Below are positions 35,951 through 44,974 of a stretch of DNA of 64,000 nucleotides, one piece after another. The DNA comes from Planctomycetales bacterium (lineage in GTDB: Bacteria > Planctomycetota > Planctomycetia > Planctomycetales > Planctomycetaceae): NCBI GenBank assembly GCA_026400835.1, contig JAPLOA010000055.1:124001-188000 (forward strand). Reading direction: 5' to 3'. The translations under genes and the position numbers were made by a program. The notes beneath the pieces are model-generated. The model was not told the origin of the DNA, did not search any database, and worked only from the letters and a program-made list of their open reading frames with translations. Position 1 is the stretch's first letter. Each line of letters begins with the position of its first letter.

Positions 35951-37396
35951 ATGGATTTCCGAGTGACACAAAGTCAGATGTCTGCCACTGCTCGCAAATA
36001 TCTTGCGAAGCAGTCGTCTGAGCTGTTTACCACTCAGCAGCAGATCAGCACCGGGTTAAGAATTCAGCGTCCTTCGGATGATCCGGCAGCCATCAGGCGG
36101 AGTCTGATTCAGAAGGATCGCGTTGATCGCCTGGAGGCCCATGAAGTTTCTATCAGCCATGTGAAGTCCCGACTTGAGTCGGCTCATGTCCATCTGCAGG
36201 ATATCAATAGCCTTCTGACGACAGCGAGGCAGCTCGCGATTCAATCGCAGAATGTGACTGACAACAGTGAACGAACAGCGATCGCGGCACAGCTTGATGG
36301 CTTGTTACAGCAGATGACGAGTTCCGCAAATGCTTCCGATGAGAGCGGTTATCTTTTCAGCGGTACCGCGGCTGATACGCGACCCTTCCCGGGAACGCTC
36401 GACAGCAGCGGGCAGACCGTCTACGCCGGCACGCCTGACAGCACGGGTCTGTACATTGCCGGTGATGTGGAACGTCAGGGCTTGCTTCCGGGCGATATGG
36501 TATTTCAATCAGCGGCTCGCGAACCGACGGTTGTTATTGGAAGATCCGGGGCGGCGACAGGAACTGGCACAGACACAGCCGTGGGGTCCAGGCAGTTGCT
36601 GGTGATTCATGACTCCACCACATTTACTGGCGGCTCGGGTATTCTCACCGGAACCGATTCTGCAGCAAGCGATACGATCATCGGTCTCAGTGGATCGAAT
36701 GTCTTCCAGATTAACGATACCAGCGGGACAGGGACTTCCGGAACGATTTCGCTCAATGGTGGCGACCCTGTGGTCTTCAATAACACGATGACAAACCTTG
36801 TTGTCACTGGTCCTCTGGGTGAAAAAGTTCACGTGAACACCACTGGTATCACGGCCGGATTCAATGGCTCCGTGGATATAGAAGCCGCCGGCAGCCTGTC
36901 ATTGGACGGTGGAATCACGAGGACTGCAATTTCCTTCAGCACGAATCAGCAGATTACAGACTCTCGCGATGGAACGCTTGTCAATCTGGACACAACAGCC
37001 ATTCGCCACGCCGGGACTGATCATGTGGAATTCCCCGGAACCTCAGATGTCTTCGGCGTCATTCGGGAACTACGAGATGACATTCTGAATACCCGGAATA
37101 TGCCCGAGTCGACGCGTAGTGACAGCCTGACTCGACGAATCGGAGACATTGAACGGATTCAGGATCATGTCCTTGATATGGTGGGCGTTCAGTCGGTCAG
37201 TCTGGAACAGATTGATCGCCTGGAATCCCGCACGGGTGATCTGAAACTGGTTGAGAAGATTGAGTACAGCGACACAGTTTCTGCAGACGTTGCCGAGGCT
37301 GTACTGCGACTGAAGGAGTTGAACAATCTGCAGCAGTTTACGATGGCGGCTGTGGGCCAGTTGTTGACACCAAACTTGTTGAATTACATCCAATAA
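35951..37396 (+). CDS. flgL: Flagellar hook-associated protein 3, FlgL
   Basis: 481 residues, larger than E. coli FlgL (317) because of a long central domain (~150-360) rich in Thr, Gly and Ser. N-terminal FTTQQQISTGLRIQRPSDDP is the flagellin-family signature; C-terminal SVSLEQIDRLESRTGDLK and VAEAVLRLKELNNLQQFTMA match FlgL. It is the second junction protein, joining FlgK to flagellin. The filament and cap genes and csrA, often next in order, are not in this window. Confidence 0.94.
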   Translation: MDFRVTQSQMSATARKYLAKQSSELFTTQQQISTGLRIQRPSDDPAAIRRSLIQKDRVDRLEAHEVSISHVKSRLESAHVHLQDINSLLTTARQLAIQSQNVTDNSERTAIAAQLDGLLQQMTSSANASDESGYLFSGTAADTRPFPGTLDSSGQTVYAGTPDSTGLYIAGDVERQGLLPGDMVFQSAAREPTVVIGRSGAATGTGTDTAVGSRQLLVIHDSTTFTGGSGILTGTDSAASDTIIGLSGSNVFQINDTSGTGTSGTISLNGGDPVVFNNTMTNLVVTGPLGEKVHVNTTGITAGFNGSVDIEAAGSLSLDGGITRTAISFSTNQQITDSRDGTLVNLDTTAIRHAGTDHVEFPGTSDVFGVIRELRDDILNTRNMPESTRSDSLTRRIGDIERIQDHVLDMVGVQSVSLEQIDRLESRTGDLKLVEKIEYSDTVSADVAEAVLRLKELNNLQQFTMAAVGQLLTPNLLNYIQ

Positions 37397-37414
37397 CTGC
37401 AATGAGACGCTGCA

Positions 37415-37771
37415 ATGAAGAATGAGACGAAGCGGAGGATTGATGTGGCCGCAAACACCGAAGCTGGTGGCCTCTTTCGCAGGCCCCGACCTGCCAGAAT
37501 CTCACGCGATGAATTGAAGGCTCTGGTTGCCCTGCTGGAATCATCAGATACCAGCCTGATGCGTTTCGGAAATGCCGTCTCCGTTCACCCGGCCGTGCTC
37601 CAGCACATACTAAGGGCCGCCAACTCCTCTTTAATGGGCAGCGTGACCGAGATTTCGGATGCAACGCGTGCGACACTGTATCTGGGAACCCGCCGCGTGC
37701 TTTACCTGCTGAGTACTCTACCTTCTGAAATGATCGAAGAGGAGAACGCAGAAAAGCTTTCAACGCTGTAG
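37415..37771 (+). CDS. Short HDOD-like protein
   Basis: 118 residues. Residues ~35-105 (ELKALVALLESSDTSLMRFG, SVHPAVLQHILRAANSS, and TRATLYLGTRRVLYLLSTLP) match the first half of an HDOD domain, a degenerate HD-hydrolase-like domain used in signalling. The full domain is ~200 residues, so this is either a truncated gene or a minimal HDOD module. Eighteen bases follow flgL on the same strand, so it is likely in the flagellar transcript; a role in flagellar regulation is an inference. Confidence 0.6.
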   Translation: MKNETKRRIDVAANTEAGGLFRRPRPARISRDELKALVALLESSDTSLMRFGNAVSVHPAVLQHILRAANSSLMGSVTEISDATRATLYLGTRRVLYLLSTLPSEMIEEENAEKLSTL

Positions 37772-37844
37772 ATCTGATCAATCGAAGTAGAATTGCACCC
37801 TGACTCGTTTCGGCTGATGTATTTCGCCCTGAACGATGCATTGT

Positions 37845-38648
37845 CTACTTATTCAACGCAGGTGCAGTGCTCAGTATGCTGATCACTGAATCTCGCAGTG
37901 CGGGCACAAAAGAAACGCCATCGCCCCCGGTGATTGTTTCATTCCCCTTCCAGTCAGTGCAACATCCGCCAGCTTCTCGAAGAATCGGGATTAACGCGGC
38001 GATGTCCCATGGTGACATCAGCGGATCAATCGCCAGCTCGGCTCGGCCCGTGGCCACCATCGCATGGCCGTAGCAGTCGCCCCAGCCGCGAGCAATCCTG
38101 ACCTGATCCATGACCTTTACGATGGAATCGAATCGCCCCGTCGTTCTCCAATGAGTTGGCTCCGTGAACATCAGGCGCGCTGAGCCAATTGACGTGACCT
38201 GACTGATCGCAGTTCTGCGTGCCGGCTGCTGGCCAATCTGCCACCAGCAACCTTCTCCGTCGGCGGCGTACACAACCTCGTTCAGCGCAGGAAAGCGGCA
38301 AACTCCTGCAACCATGCGACCATCATGCTCCACGCCGATTAAGGTCCCGAATAACGGGACGCCGTGGATAAAGGCTTTGGTCCCATCGATGGGATCCAGA
38401 ATCCAGCGGAAGCCGTTGCGACTGGGAACATCATCGAATTCTTCACCCAGAACCCCGTCTTCCGGATACTGTTCTGCCAGCATTCGCCGCATCAGTTGCT
38501 CCGCGCCTTTGTCAGCGACTGTCACGGGCGATTCGTCGGATTTGGATTCAACCAGCAAGCCATCAACCTGATAATGCTGAAGAATCAGTTCGGACGCGCG
38601 GGTCGCCATTTGGAGCGCGAACTGCAGACGATCGGAATAGCGAGGCAC
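37845..38648 (-). CDS. Inositol-monophosphatase family phosphatase, HisN (histidinol-phosphatase)-like
   Basis: 267 residues. Metal-binding motifs: GEEFD (~69-73), DPIDGTKAFIHG (~87-98), and PWDIAAL (~220-226). The TKAFIHGVPLFGTLIG version of the second motif is that of HisN-type histidinol-phosphatases, which do the penultimate step of histidine synthesis, rather than of inositol phosphatases; substrate cannot be certain from sequence. Transcribed alone; its stop is 73 bp from the convergent HDOD gene. Confidence 0.85.
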   Translation of the reverse strand: MPRYSDRLQFALQMATRASELILQHYQVDGLLVESKSDESPVTVADKGAEQLMRRMLAEQYPEDGVLGEEFDDVPSRNGFRWILDPIDGTKAFIHGVPLFGTLIGVEHDGRMVAGVCRFPALNEVVYAADGEGCWWQIGQQPARRTAISQVTSIGSARLMFTEPTHWRTTGRFDSIVKVMDQVRIARGWGDCYGHAMVATGRAELAIDPLMSPWDIAALIPILREAGGCCTDWKGNETITGGDGVSFVPALRDSVISILSTAPALNK

Positions 38649-38978
38649 GGGAATTCTCTCTTGTCAGAGTCGGATTTCAGTTAAGCCCGGCATTGTTTCG
38701 ACTACACTTCCGTCTCCAAACCTTCGAATGCAGATTTTCTGGGTTTTTCCCTGATCCCACAGACCGTCGATACTCGAAGACAGTGCATTCACTCTGCTGA
38801 TCAGCAGTGATGTAAGCTCCCGGATCGTGAACATCCCCATTTATTCAGGGGTTTCGCGTTGAAGAACCTGGAGCGGGTTGTAAGAATACGCGATTCCCGA
38901 TGCAAGATCTGATCTTATGTTCAGTTGCATCCTGCGATAACAGCATTTCCCTTTTGATTTTGAATTTACTGGTGCGGC
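38649..38978. other. Divergent intergenic region
   Basis: 330 bp between the HisN-like gene and a small rightward gene. It should hold both promoters. No repeat family, RNA gene or further coding region was seen. Confidence 0.45.
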
Positions 38979-39236
38979 ATGTTGAAGGACCGATCTCGAA
39001 TTGAACGTCAGCTGACCAAAGCTCAGCAGCAGTTGTCAGCTTGTGAAACAAAGCTGGCCTCCGAAGGAGTCACCGGAAAGGCTCGCGGCAAGAACGCCGT
39101 GTGGCGTCTGCTGAATGCCGATTACCGACAGCTCAAGCGTCGCCTGATCGCCGTGGCTGCTCTCGAAACTCGCGAAGCCGGCGTGATTCAGCGCAAGGCT
39201 GAAAAGGCCGCTGCTGCAGAAACTGTCGAAGCTTGA
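38979..39236 (+). CDS. Small conserved helical hypothetical protein
   Basis: 85 residues, very basic and predicted all-helical: RIERQLTKAQQQLSACETKL then KARGKNAVWRLLNADYRQLK. The central KxxxW-x-LLNADYRQLKRRL block looks like a conserved planctomycete small protein, but no function is known. Lys/Arg-rich composition and helices suggest RNA or ribosome association; this is inference. It ends 33 bp before tRNA-Ser and may share its transcript. Confidence 0.7.
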   Translation: MLKDRSRIERQLTKAQQQLSACETKLASEGVTGKARGKNAVWRLLNADYRQLKRRLIAVAALETREAGVIQRKAEKAAAAETVEA

Positions 39237-39269
39237 TAGTGCCTTCGGGCTTGCAGGCTTGACGAATCT

Positions 39270-39356
<87 letters not shown>

Positions 39357-39369
39357 TTTGAAGTTTCAT

Positions 39370-39421
39370 AGCCCAGGCGTTTGAACGTGATCCATCACGA
39401 TTCAACTCGACTGGGTTTTTT
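39370..39421 (+). terminator. Rho-independent terminator after tRNA-Ser
   Basis: AGCCCAG at 39370-39376 pairs with CTGGGTT at 39411-39417 and an inner TTGAACGTGA / TCACGATTCAA stem extends the hairpin; TTTTTT follows. It would end the tRNA transcript before the SDR gene. Confidence 0.8.
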
Positions 39422-39487
39422 GCTGCGCACATTTTTGTCAGATCGCCTGCTGGTGGTTCTGACGTATAGACCAAAGGAACGTCCGGA

Positions 39488-40300
39488 ATGTCATCAAGAA
39501 TGCTGGAAGGTAAAGTCGCTCTGGTCACTGGGGCTGGGCGTGGATTGGGGCGAGCATTCGCGGAGCATCTTGCTTCTTTGGGCTGCAGTGTCGGCGTGCA
39601 CGGTATGCGCGAGAACGGACCGGCTGAATACGGTGAAGGCACGACGCTGACGCAGACCGCTCTCGAAATTGGTCAGACTCACGGCGTGAAAACTTGTCGA
39701 GTCCTCGGTGATCTCACAAACCCCGATCACGTAAAGCAGGTTGTGTCATCCGTCTGCAGTGAACTGGGGCCGATCGATATTCTGGTTCACAATGCTGGCG
39801 GAGATATCGCGGCCGCTGGTGGCAAGCCGAATCCGAACGATGCCGTCAACATTAAGATTGAAGACATCCGCGCGGTGCTCGATCGCAATCTTCTGAGCAC
39901 CATTCTTGTCTGTCAGGAATGTTCCCGGATCATGATGCCTCGCAAGTCTGGGCGTATTCTGACGCTGAGTTCAATCTCTGCGTTCAAAGGAATCGCGGGC
40001 AGTTCAATCTACGCCACGGCCAAGGCTGGTGTCGTTGAGTACACTCGATGTCTCGCGGAACAGCTTCGCCCGTATAACATCAACGTCAACAGTCTTGCCC
40101 CGGGGGATACTCGTACCGGACGTTTCCTTGGGACGCGCAAAGTCGAGGATGCTCGCCTCGTCACTGATGGGACACTGGACCGCGTTGGCGTTGTCGATGA
40201 GGTCACTCGCGTTGTCGAATTCTTCGCCGGCCCTCTGGGAGCCTTCGTCACCGGCCAGGTCCTCCGCGTCGACGGCGGTTCACAGATCTGGCCTGCGTAG
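39488..40300 (+). CDS. Short-chain dehydrogenase/reductase (SDR) family oxidoreductase
   Basis: 270 residues. NAD(P)-binding motif VTGAGRGLGRAF (~13-24), NAG motif in LVHNAGGDI (~99-107), catalytic Ser161/162, Tyr175 and Lys179 (YATAK), and the C-terminal FVTGQVLRVDGGSQIWPA typical of FabG-like SDRs. An insertion at ~40-56 follows the second beta strand. Probably an NADP-dependent reductase or dehydrogenase of a sugar or acyl substrate; the exact substrate is unknown. AAAGGAA precedes the ATG. Stands alone. Confidence 0.92.
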   Translation: MSSRMLEGKVALVTGAGRGLGRAFAEHLASLGCSVGVHGMRENGPAEYGEGTTLTQTALEIGQTHGVKTCRVLGDLTNPDHVKQVVSSVCSELGPIDILVHNAGGDIAAAGGKPNPNDAVNIKIEDIRAVLDRNLLSTILVCQECSRIMMPRKSGRILTLSSISAFKGIAGSSIYATAKAGVVEYTRCLAEQLRPYNINVNSLAPGDTRTGRFLGTRKVEDARLVTDGTLDRVGVVDEVTRVVEFFAGPLGAFVTGQVLRVDGGSQIWPA

Positions 40301-40343
40301 ACATCGGCGTATCGGTCGGTGTCTAACAGCCTGTTGAATGAAG

Positions 40344-40409
40344 GGTTTAATGGCGAGCCGCAGGCGTGAGGGCCGGATTTCGCCTCCGCCTGCGGCTCGC
40401 CGTTAAACA
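40344..40409. repeat. Family C palindromic repeat, copy 1
   Basis: GTTTAATGGCGAGCCGCAGG at 40345-40364 and CCTGCGGCTCGCCGTTAAAC at 40389-40408 form a near-perfect hairpin with a ~22 bp loop. It lies between the convergent SDR and RlmC-like genes and could end transcription from both sides. Related copies are at 43709-43767 and 61438-61502. Confidence 0.9.
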
Positions 40410-40427
40410 AAATCGCTCCCAGGTCGC

Positions 40428-41591
40428 TTACCAGCTTCGCACGGCTTTCCGTTGCAGCAGTGCGAGAACTTCGAAGTGGGGCGTGAAGGGGAACATGTCG
40501 AAGGGATACAACTCCACGATCTGATACTTGGCTGCTAATTCCGCGATGTCTCGCTGCAGGGTCGCCGGGTTACAGCTGGAGTAAATAACCTGCGGCGGAT
40601 GAATGGCGAAGATGAGTGCCCGACTGGCCGCGTCGAGTCCTCGTCGGGGCGGGTTACAAATGATGGTGTCAAAATCGCTGTTCGTCAGTTGATCGGCAGA
40701 CGTGCAGTCGAGGCTTCGGCATTGAAACTCCGCGTTGCTCAGACCGCTGCGGCGAACTGTTTCGTTGGCACAGGCGATGGCGTTTTCGGAATTATCAATT
40801 CCCATAACGCTTTGTTCAGACGAACAAGCCGTCAGCGAAAATGCGCCGATACCGCAGTAAAGGTCCAGCACGCGTTTCGCCCCGCTCGACTGAATCATCC
40901 CGCGAGCCGCTGCATAAAGTGCCGTCGCGATTTCATAATTCGTCTGTAGAAAGCTCTGCGGGCCAAACAATAAGTCGCGATTGTCGGTGTCGCTGACGTC
41001 GAATCGGATCGGCAACATCGTCTGTTCGGAAACCCCCACTTCCTCACGACCGCTGATCGCGGAGGATCGAGCAGGCTGAATATTGATCGACATGATCACT
41101 ATCCCCTGTCGTTCCGTCTCAGTCATTTTTCGCCAGAGACTGCGGATGCGATCGACCGCCTCTTTTGATCTCAACACAAACTGAATCATCAATTGCTGAT
41201 GACTGGGCGAACATGTCAGCACCACAAACTTTAGCTCGCCTCGATCGCTGCCTGGATCATAAGGGACCAGCCGGGCCGCCTGAATCATTTGTCGAATGTG
41301 TGCGATGGAATCGTTGATCAGCGCATGATGCAGCGGGCACTGATCGACCGGTATGACCTTTTGCTGATCATCGAAGAAGCCGATCTGCAGTTCATCCAGT
41401 GAGCCGGATACCGCCAGTTTCGCACGAATTCTCCCGCCTTGAGGCGACGAGACGCCTCGAAACGGCCCGATTGCTGCATCAGGAAACAGAGAAGTCAAAG
41501 TCTGTGTCTTCTGCTGCAGAGTCTGATTGTACTCCAGCCCGAGCAACGTACAGGAATTACAGATCTGCTGCTCGTGATAAACGCACTTCAT
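40428..41591 (-). CDS. RNA uracil-C5 methyltransferase, RlmC-like
   Basis: 387 residues. Cys3, Cys11, Cys14 and Cys85 fit the iron-sulfur ligands of RlmC-type enzymes. The SAM-binding motif is VLDLYCGIGAFSLTA, the NPPRRGLDAA motif follows, and YSSCNPATLQRD contains the catalytic Cys that attacks uracil C6. The family adds a methyl group to C5 of U747 (RlmC), U1939 (RlmD) or tRNA U54 (TrmA); lack of a TRAM domain and the short N-terminus favour RlmC. Third gene of a tight rnd-ybeY-methyltransferase run (3-6 bp gaps). Confidence 0.88.
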   Translation of the reverse strand: MKCVYHEQQICNSCTLLGLEYNQTLQQKTQTLTSLFPDAAIGPFRGVSSPQGGRIRAKLAVSGSLDELQIGFFDDQQKVIPVDQCPLHHALINDSIAHIRQMIQAARLVPYDPGSDRGELKFVVLTCSPSHQQLMIQFVLRSKEAVDRIRSLWRKMTETERQGIVIMSINIQPARSSAISGREEVGVSEQTMLPIRFDVSDTDNRDLLFGPQSFLQTNYEIATALYAAARGMIQSSGAKRVLDLYCGIGAFSLTACSSEQSVMGIDNSENAIACANETVRRSGLSNAEFQCRSLDCTSADQLTNSDFDTIICNPPRRGLDAASRALIFAIHPPQVIYSSCNPATLQRDIAELAAKYQIVELYPFDMFPFTPHFEVLALLQRKAVRSW

Positions 41592-41594
41592 AGT

Positions 41595-42215
41595 TCAGTA
41601 TCGATCTTCTTCTGCGTCTTCAGCGTAAATCGCGGTCAGACCAAGTTCACTCAGGATTGCTCGCTCCCGCGCACGCATGATGCACTTTTCTTCGGGAGTC
41701 AGATCATCGTATCCGCAAATATGCAGCAGGCCATGCACAATATAGAGAATGAGTTCGGCCTCGGCTGACCATTCTCCATCGGTCGCCATGCTGACAGCCA
41801 TCTCGGCACTGGCGATGATTTCCCCTTCGATTGCTGCGCCGGCTGCCCTGCCCTCTGTGAACAGTAAACATTCAGTAACATCGACAGAATCGGGATCGAA
41901 CCCGGCGTCGTCTTCTGAGTAGTCTTCGTCGAGGAGATCTTCGTCATCGTTTTCAACCTCGTCATCACACTGAAGATCGCCCGCCGATACGAAGTCGAGC
42001 TGAAAACTGATGACATCGGTTGGATAATCATGCTGCAAATGATCGCGGTTGATTTTATGTATGGCCGAATTGTCGACGATCGAAATGCTGAGCACTGCCG
42101 ACGCGACCTGCTCGATCGCAAGAGCACGTAAGACAGCGGCCTGCACGCGGTTCTCATCGAACGCCAGGGCGGATTGCCGATTACTAACATCAATCTCGAA
42201 CGCGGAGTCTGGCAC
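41595..42215 (-). CDS. ybeY: rRNA maturation endoribonuclease YbeY
   Basis: 206 residues, longer than usual (~155). The zinc-site motif reads HGLLHICGYDD (161-171) where the family normally has HGxLHLxGYDH, so the third metal ligand His is Asp171; His161 and His165 are kept. Residues ~82-115 are an acidic insertion (NDDEDLLDEDYSEDD). The N-terminal INRDHLQHDYPTDVISFQL is standard. YbeY acts in 16S rRNA 3' maturation and ribosome quality control. Six bases follow rnd, three precede the methyltransferase gene, so all three likely share one message. Confidence 0.88.
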   Translation of the reverse strand: MPDSAFEIDVSNRQSALAFDENRVQAAVLRALAIEQVASAVLSISIVDNSAIHKINRDHLQHDYPTDVISFQLDFVSAGDLQCDDEVENDDEDLLDEDYSEDDAGFDPDSVDVTECLLFTEGRAAGAAIEGEIIASAEMAVSMATDGEWSAEAELILYIVHGLLHICGYDDLTPEEKCIMRARERAILSELGLTAIYAEDAEEDRY

Positions 42216-42221
42216 CGAGCA

Positions 42222-43406
42222 TTACTCCGGCTGATCTTCGAAAATCAGCGGCGTTGACGATCCATACGGAGCGACTCGAAAACGAACTCGCCCTTCAAGC
42301 ACCTTCTTCAGCAAATCACCGCAGATTTCGCCGCGCCAGTCGCTTAACAGCAGTGGAAGTTCGGAAGATTCGCCAGTACGCACGTACTTCACGAGTTCCG
42401 TGAGATCCTTATTTGTTCCGACGAGGGCCTGAGCAATCTCCAGCTCTGCACAGACATTTCCCAGGGCCAGTGCCAGCAGGCGGGAAATAATCTGATCGTC
42501 CGACGACGCATCATCACGTGACCGAATGCGACGCGGCAGCTTGTCGTCAGGAATGCGACCTGCTTCTTCAATCACCTCAATCATTTCATCCAGTTTGCGA
42601 CGATACTCAGGGCGATTGAGATCTCGAGTTTCCAGAGCCTGTTGGACAGATCGCGGACGGCGGCGAGCCAGATCTATCAGCAAGTCATCGCGTAGAACTC
42701 GTCGGGCCGGCTTGTTGCGTTCAGCCGCTTCCTCTTCTCGCCACAAGGCCAGTCGTTGCGCGACCGCGAGTTCTCGACGAGGCAACTTATGTATCCCCGA
42801 CAATCGTTCCCAGGGCGCTGTCTTTTCTTCATCGAGAATCGACTGACACATGCGATCGAATTCCATCGTCGCCCATTCCAGTCGACCTTTGGATTGCAGC
42901 CATTTGCGCTGCCGTTCCCAGACAAGCGGAACGTAGGAAACATCTTCGAGTGCGTAAGCGATTTGTTCTTCTGACAGCGGCCGACGCAACCAGTCAGTGC
43001 GTGTCTGAGAATTCGTGATCACAGTGCCAAGCACTCGTTCAACGATCGCGTTGTAGGACAGCGGATAGCTGCGACCGCGAAGTCCTTCCGCAATCTGGAT
43101 GTCGACAAGCCTGCGGGGAATCTGGCCACCGTGTTGAACGCAAAAGCGAATCTCAGCCTGACCGCCATGCACGATGACAGTCGTGGAGTCATCGGCCATG
43201 ATGTCCCACCATGGAGACAAAGAGTTCACTTCCAGCGGATCGACCGCCACACAACGTTCGGGTGTGGCGAATTGCAACAGTCCCAGTTGCGGCCGATAGC
43301 CAGTGTCGGAGATAAATTCGGAGTCGAAGGAGACGATGCCACACTTTTTGATGTGGTCACAAAGTTCCAGAAAATCTTCCTGGCAGGAAATTATGGAGGC
43401 ATTCAT
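42222..43406 (-). CDS. rnd: Ribonuclease D
   Basis: 394 residues. DEDDy exonuclease domain ~1-190: Asp28/Glu30 in FDSEF, His80 with Glu85 in VHGGQAEIRF (E. coli-type enzymes have Asp at this position), Tyr151 and Asp155 in YALEDVSYV. HRDC domain(s) ~210-375, with PRRELAVAQRLALWREEEA. RNase D trims the 3' ends of tRNA precursors and other small RNAs. It leads an operon with ybeY and the RlmC-like gene, all acting on stable RNA. Confidence 0.9.
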   Translation of the reverse strand: MNASIISCQEDFLELCDHIKKCGIVSFDSEFISDTGYRPQLGLLQFATPERCVAVDPLEVNSLSPWWDIMADDSTTVIVHGGQAEIRFCVQHGGQIPRRLVDIQIAEGLRGRSYPLSYNAIVERVLGTVITNSQTRTDWLRRPLSEEQIAYALEDVSYVPLVWERQRKWLQSKGRLEWATMEFDRMCQSILDEEKTAPWERLSGIHKLPRRELAVAQRLALWREEEAAERNKPARRVLRDDLLIDLARRRPRSVQQALETRDLNRPEYRRKLDEMIEVIEEAGRIPDDKLPRRIRSRDDASSDDQIISRLLALALGNVCAELEIAQALVGTNKDLTELVKYVRTGESSELPLLLSDWRGEICGDLLKKVLEGRVRFRVAPYGSSTPLIFEDQPE

Positions 43407-43854
43407 CAGGCAGGTTCATCACAAGCTGCATCGTTTTTCGCGCAGCAACTCGGTCCTGAGTTGCTTTCCGCCGCGAGGTATAGCAGGTTACGACCGACCG
43501 ACAAAACCAATCTCTGCCTCTAATTCTGCTGAATTCCGCCGCCACAGACTCATTCTGGCCGCCCCCGTCAGGATCGACCGCGGCAAAGCATGGTCACTGA
43601 CTTTGCAGACAGCGCAGGGCGCCCGGCCTTTCGCCATGTCATTCAATAACGCAGGGTACCGGAAGCCCCGGTGACTTCCGCTACAAGGTTTAGTCTGCCC
43701 TTCATCGTTCAACGCAAAGCCGCAGGCGTTGTCGATCGATTTCGCCTCCACCTGCGGCTCGCCGTGAGTCGAAAACGCTCGGTATGCGACTAACAGGCTG
43801 CTAACGCCCAGCGGCTGATCAAATGAGCTGACCTCAGGGGCTCATCAGCCGAAC
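43407..43854. other. Intergenic region between purQ and rnd
   Basis: 448 bp between two minus-strand genes. It holds the rnd promoter region and, at 43709-43767, a family C repeat. Short open frames here look like chance and have no ribosome-binding site. Confidence 0.45.
43709..43767. repeat. Family C palindromic repeat, copy 2
   Basis: AACGCAAAGCCGCAGGCG (43711-43728) pairs imperfectly with CCACCTGCGGCTCGCCGT around a loop. It is followed at ~43790 by GACTAACAGGCTG, and copy 1 is preceded by CTAACAGCCTGTTG, so the conserved unit may extend beyond the hairpin. Confidence 0.75.
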
Positions 43855-44685
43855 TCAACCGAAATACGTCACCGCGTTGCGGAAGATCCGAATGCCGTCG
43901 CCTTCGCCACGCAAACCTCTTCGAGTCCATTGCGGGTGCTGAGTTGCGAACAGGAAGCGTTCCGGGTGCGGCATCAGGCCGAGCACTCGACCTGTGGTAT
44001 CGCAGAGTCCCGCGATGTTCGCGAGCGATCCATTTGGGTTCTCGGGTTCCGGCAGCAATGCGATGCGAGTCGGATCGCCCGATGCCTTTGCCATTTCGAC
44101 AGCGGCCGGTGACCAATAGCAGGCAGCGATCTGAGAATTTTCGCGAAGCTGATCGAGCAATTCAGGATGTTTGAGGGCGATGCGGCCTTCGGCATGAGCC
44201 ATCGGAACGTCGAATTCATCAATCCCTTTGAGGAACACGCTATTGCACGACGTGACCTTCAGGCGAACCCAACGGTCGGTGTAGCGACCATTGGCATTCC
44301 AGGTCAGAGTGACCTGATCTTCCAGAGGTTTCTCGGCGGAGTTCTCGATGCCGCGCCGCATCAGCAGGCCGGCCTTCAGGATCGTCTGGAACCCGTTGCA
44401 GATCCCCAGCACCAGCTTGTCGGATTGCAGAAATTCCCGCATGGCTTCGTTGAGCTGTCCACGTAGCTGACGGGAAAAGATGACGCCTGCACCGAGGTCG
44501 TCGCCGTAGCTGAAGCCACCGGGGACGCACAAAATCTGGAACTCGTTGAGTCGGGATGGATCTTCCAGCAGGCGAAACAGATGAATTCGCTCGGCGGATG
44601 CACCGGCCAGCTCAAAAGCATGAGCGGTTTCAACGTCGCAGTTGGTCCCGGGGGCACGGAGAACGCAGACTCGAGGCACAGCCAT
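43855..44685 (-). CDS. purQ: Phosphoribosylformylglycinamidine synthase subunit PurQ
   Basis: 276 residues. Class I glutamine amidotransferase: VLRAPGTNCDVETAHAFEL at the N-terminus, VPGGFSYGDDLGAG, nucleophile Cys96 in LGICNGFQ, HAEGRI, and catalytic His/Glu in MPHPERFLF. It supplies ammonia to PurL in the fourth step of purine synthesis. This is the longer (~275-residue) planctomycete version. purL and purS are not adjacent in this window. Transcribed alone. Confidence 0.95.
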   Translation of the reverse strand: MAVPRVCVLRAPGTNCDVETAHAFELAGASAERIHLFRLLEDPSRLNEFQILCVPGGFSYGDDLGAGVIFSRQLRGQLNEAMREFLQSDKLVLGICNGFQTILKAGLLMRRGIENSAEKPLEDQVTLTWNANGRYTDRWVRLKVTSCNSVFLKGIDEFDVPMAHAEGRIALKHPELLDQLRENSQIAACYWSPAAVEMAKASGDPTRIALLPEPENPNGSLANIAGLCDTTGRVLGLMPHPERFLFATQHPQWTRRGLRGEGDGIRIFRNAVTYFG

Positions 44686-44974
44686 GATGATCAGCTTCGC
44701 AAGTGGCGGTTTGAAGATTAAAACAGGTGAAGGACAACAATCAGTCGGGAGTTTTATCAGTCGAACCCTCGGTTTTCATCCTGGACCGTCTCACAACGCC
44801 GGATTTCTCTCGGGCTGAGCAAAATTGGCCATTTTGATTGCCATCGTTGTCCAACCATCGAGAGTCGGAGATTGGAAGTACGCCCCGGCTTGAAAGAGTC
44901 AGCCGGTTGGCACAGAATGCACGTCTCCATGACGGGGAGTTTCGTCGATCGCAACAACGCAGGAATGTCAAACC

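Noticed and set aside
43488-43751. 87-residue minus-strand frame before rnd
   Set aside because: It contains the family C hairpin and lacks a ribosome-binding site; probably non-coding.
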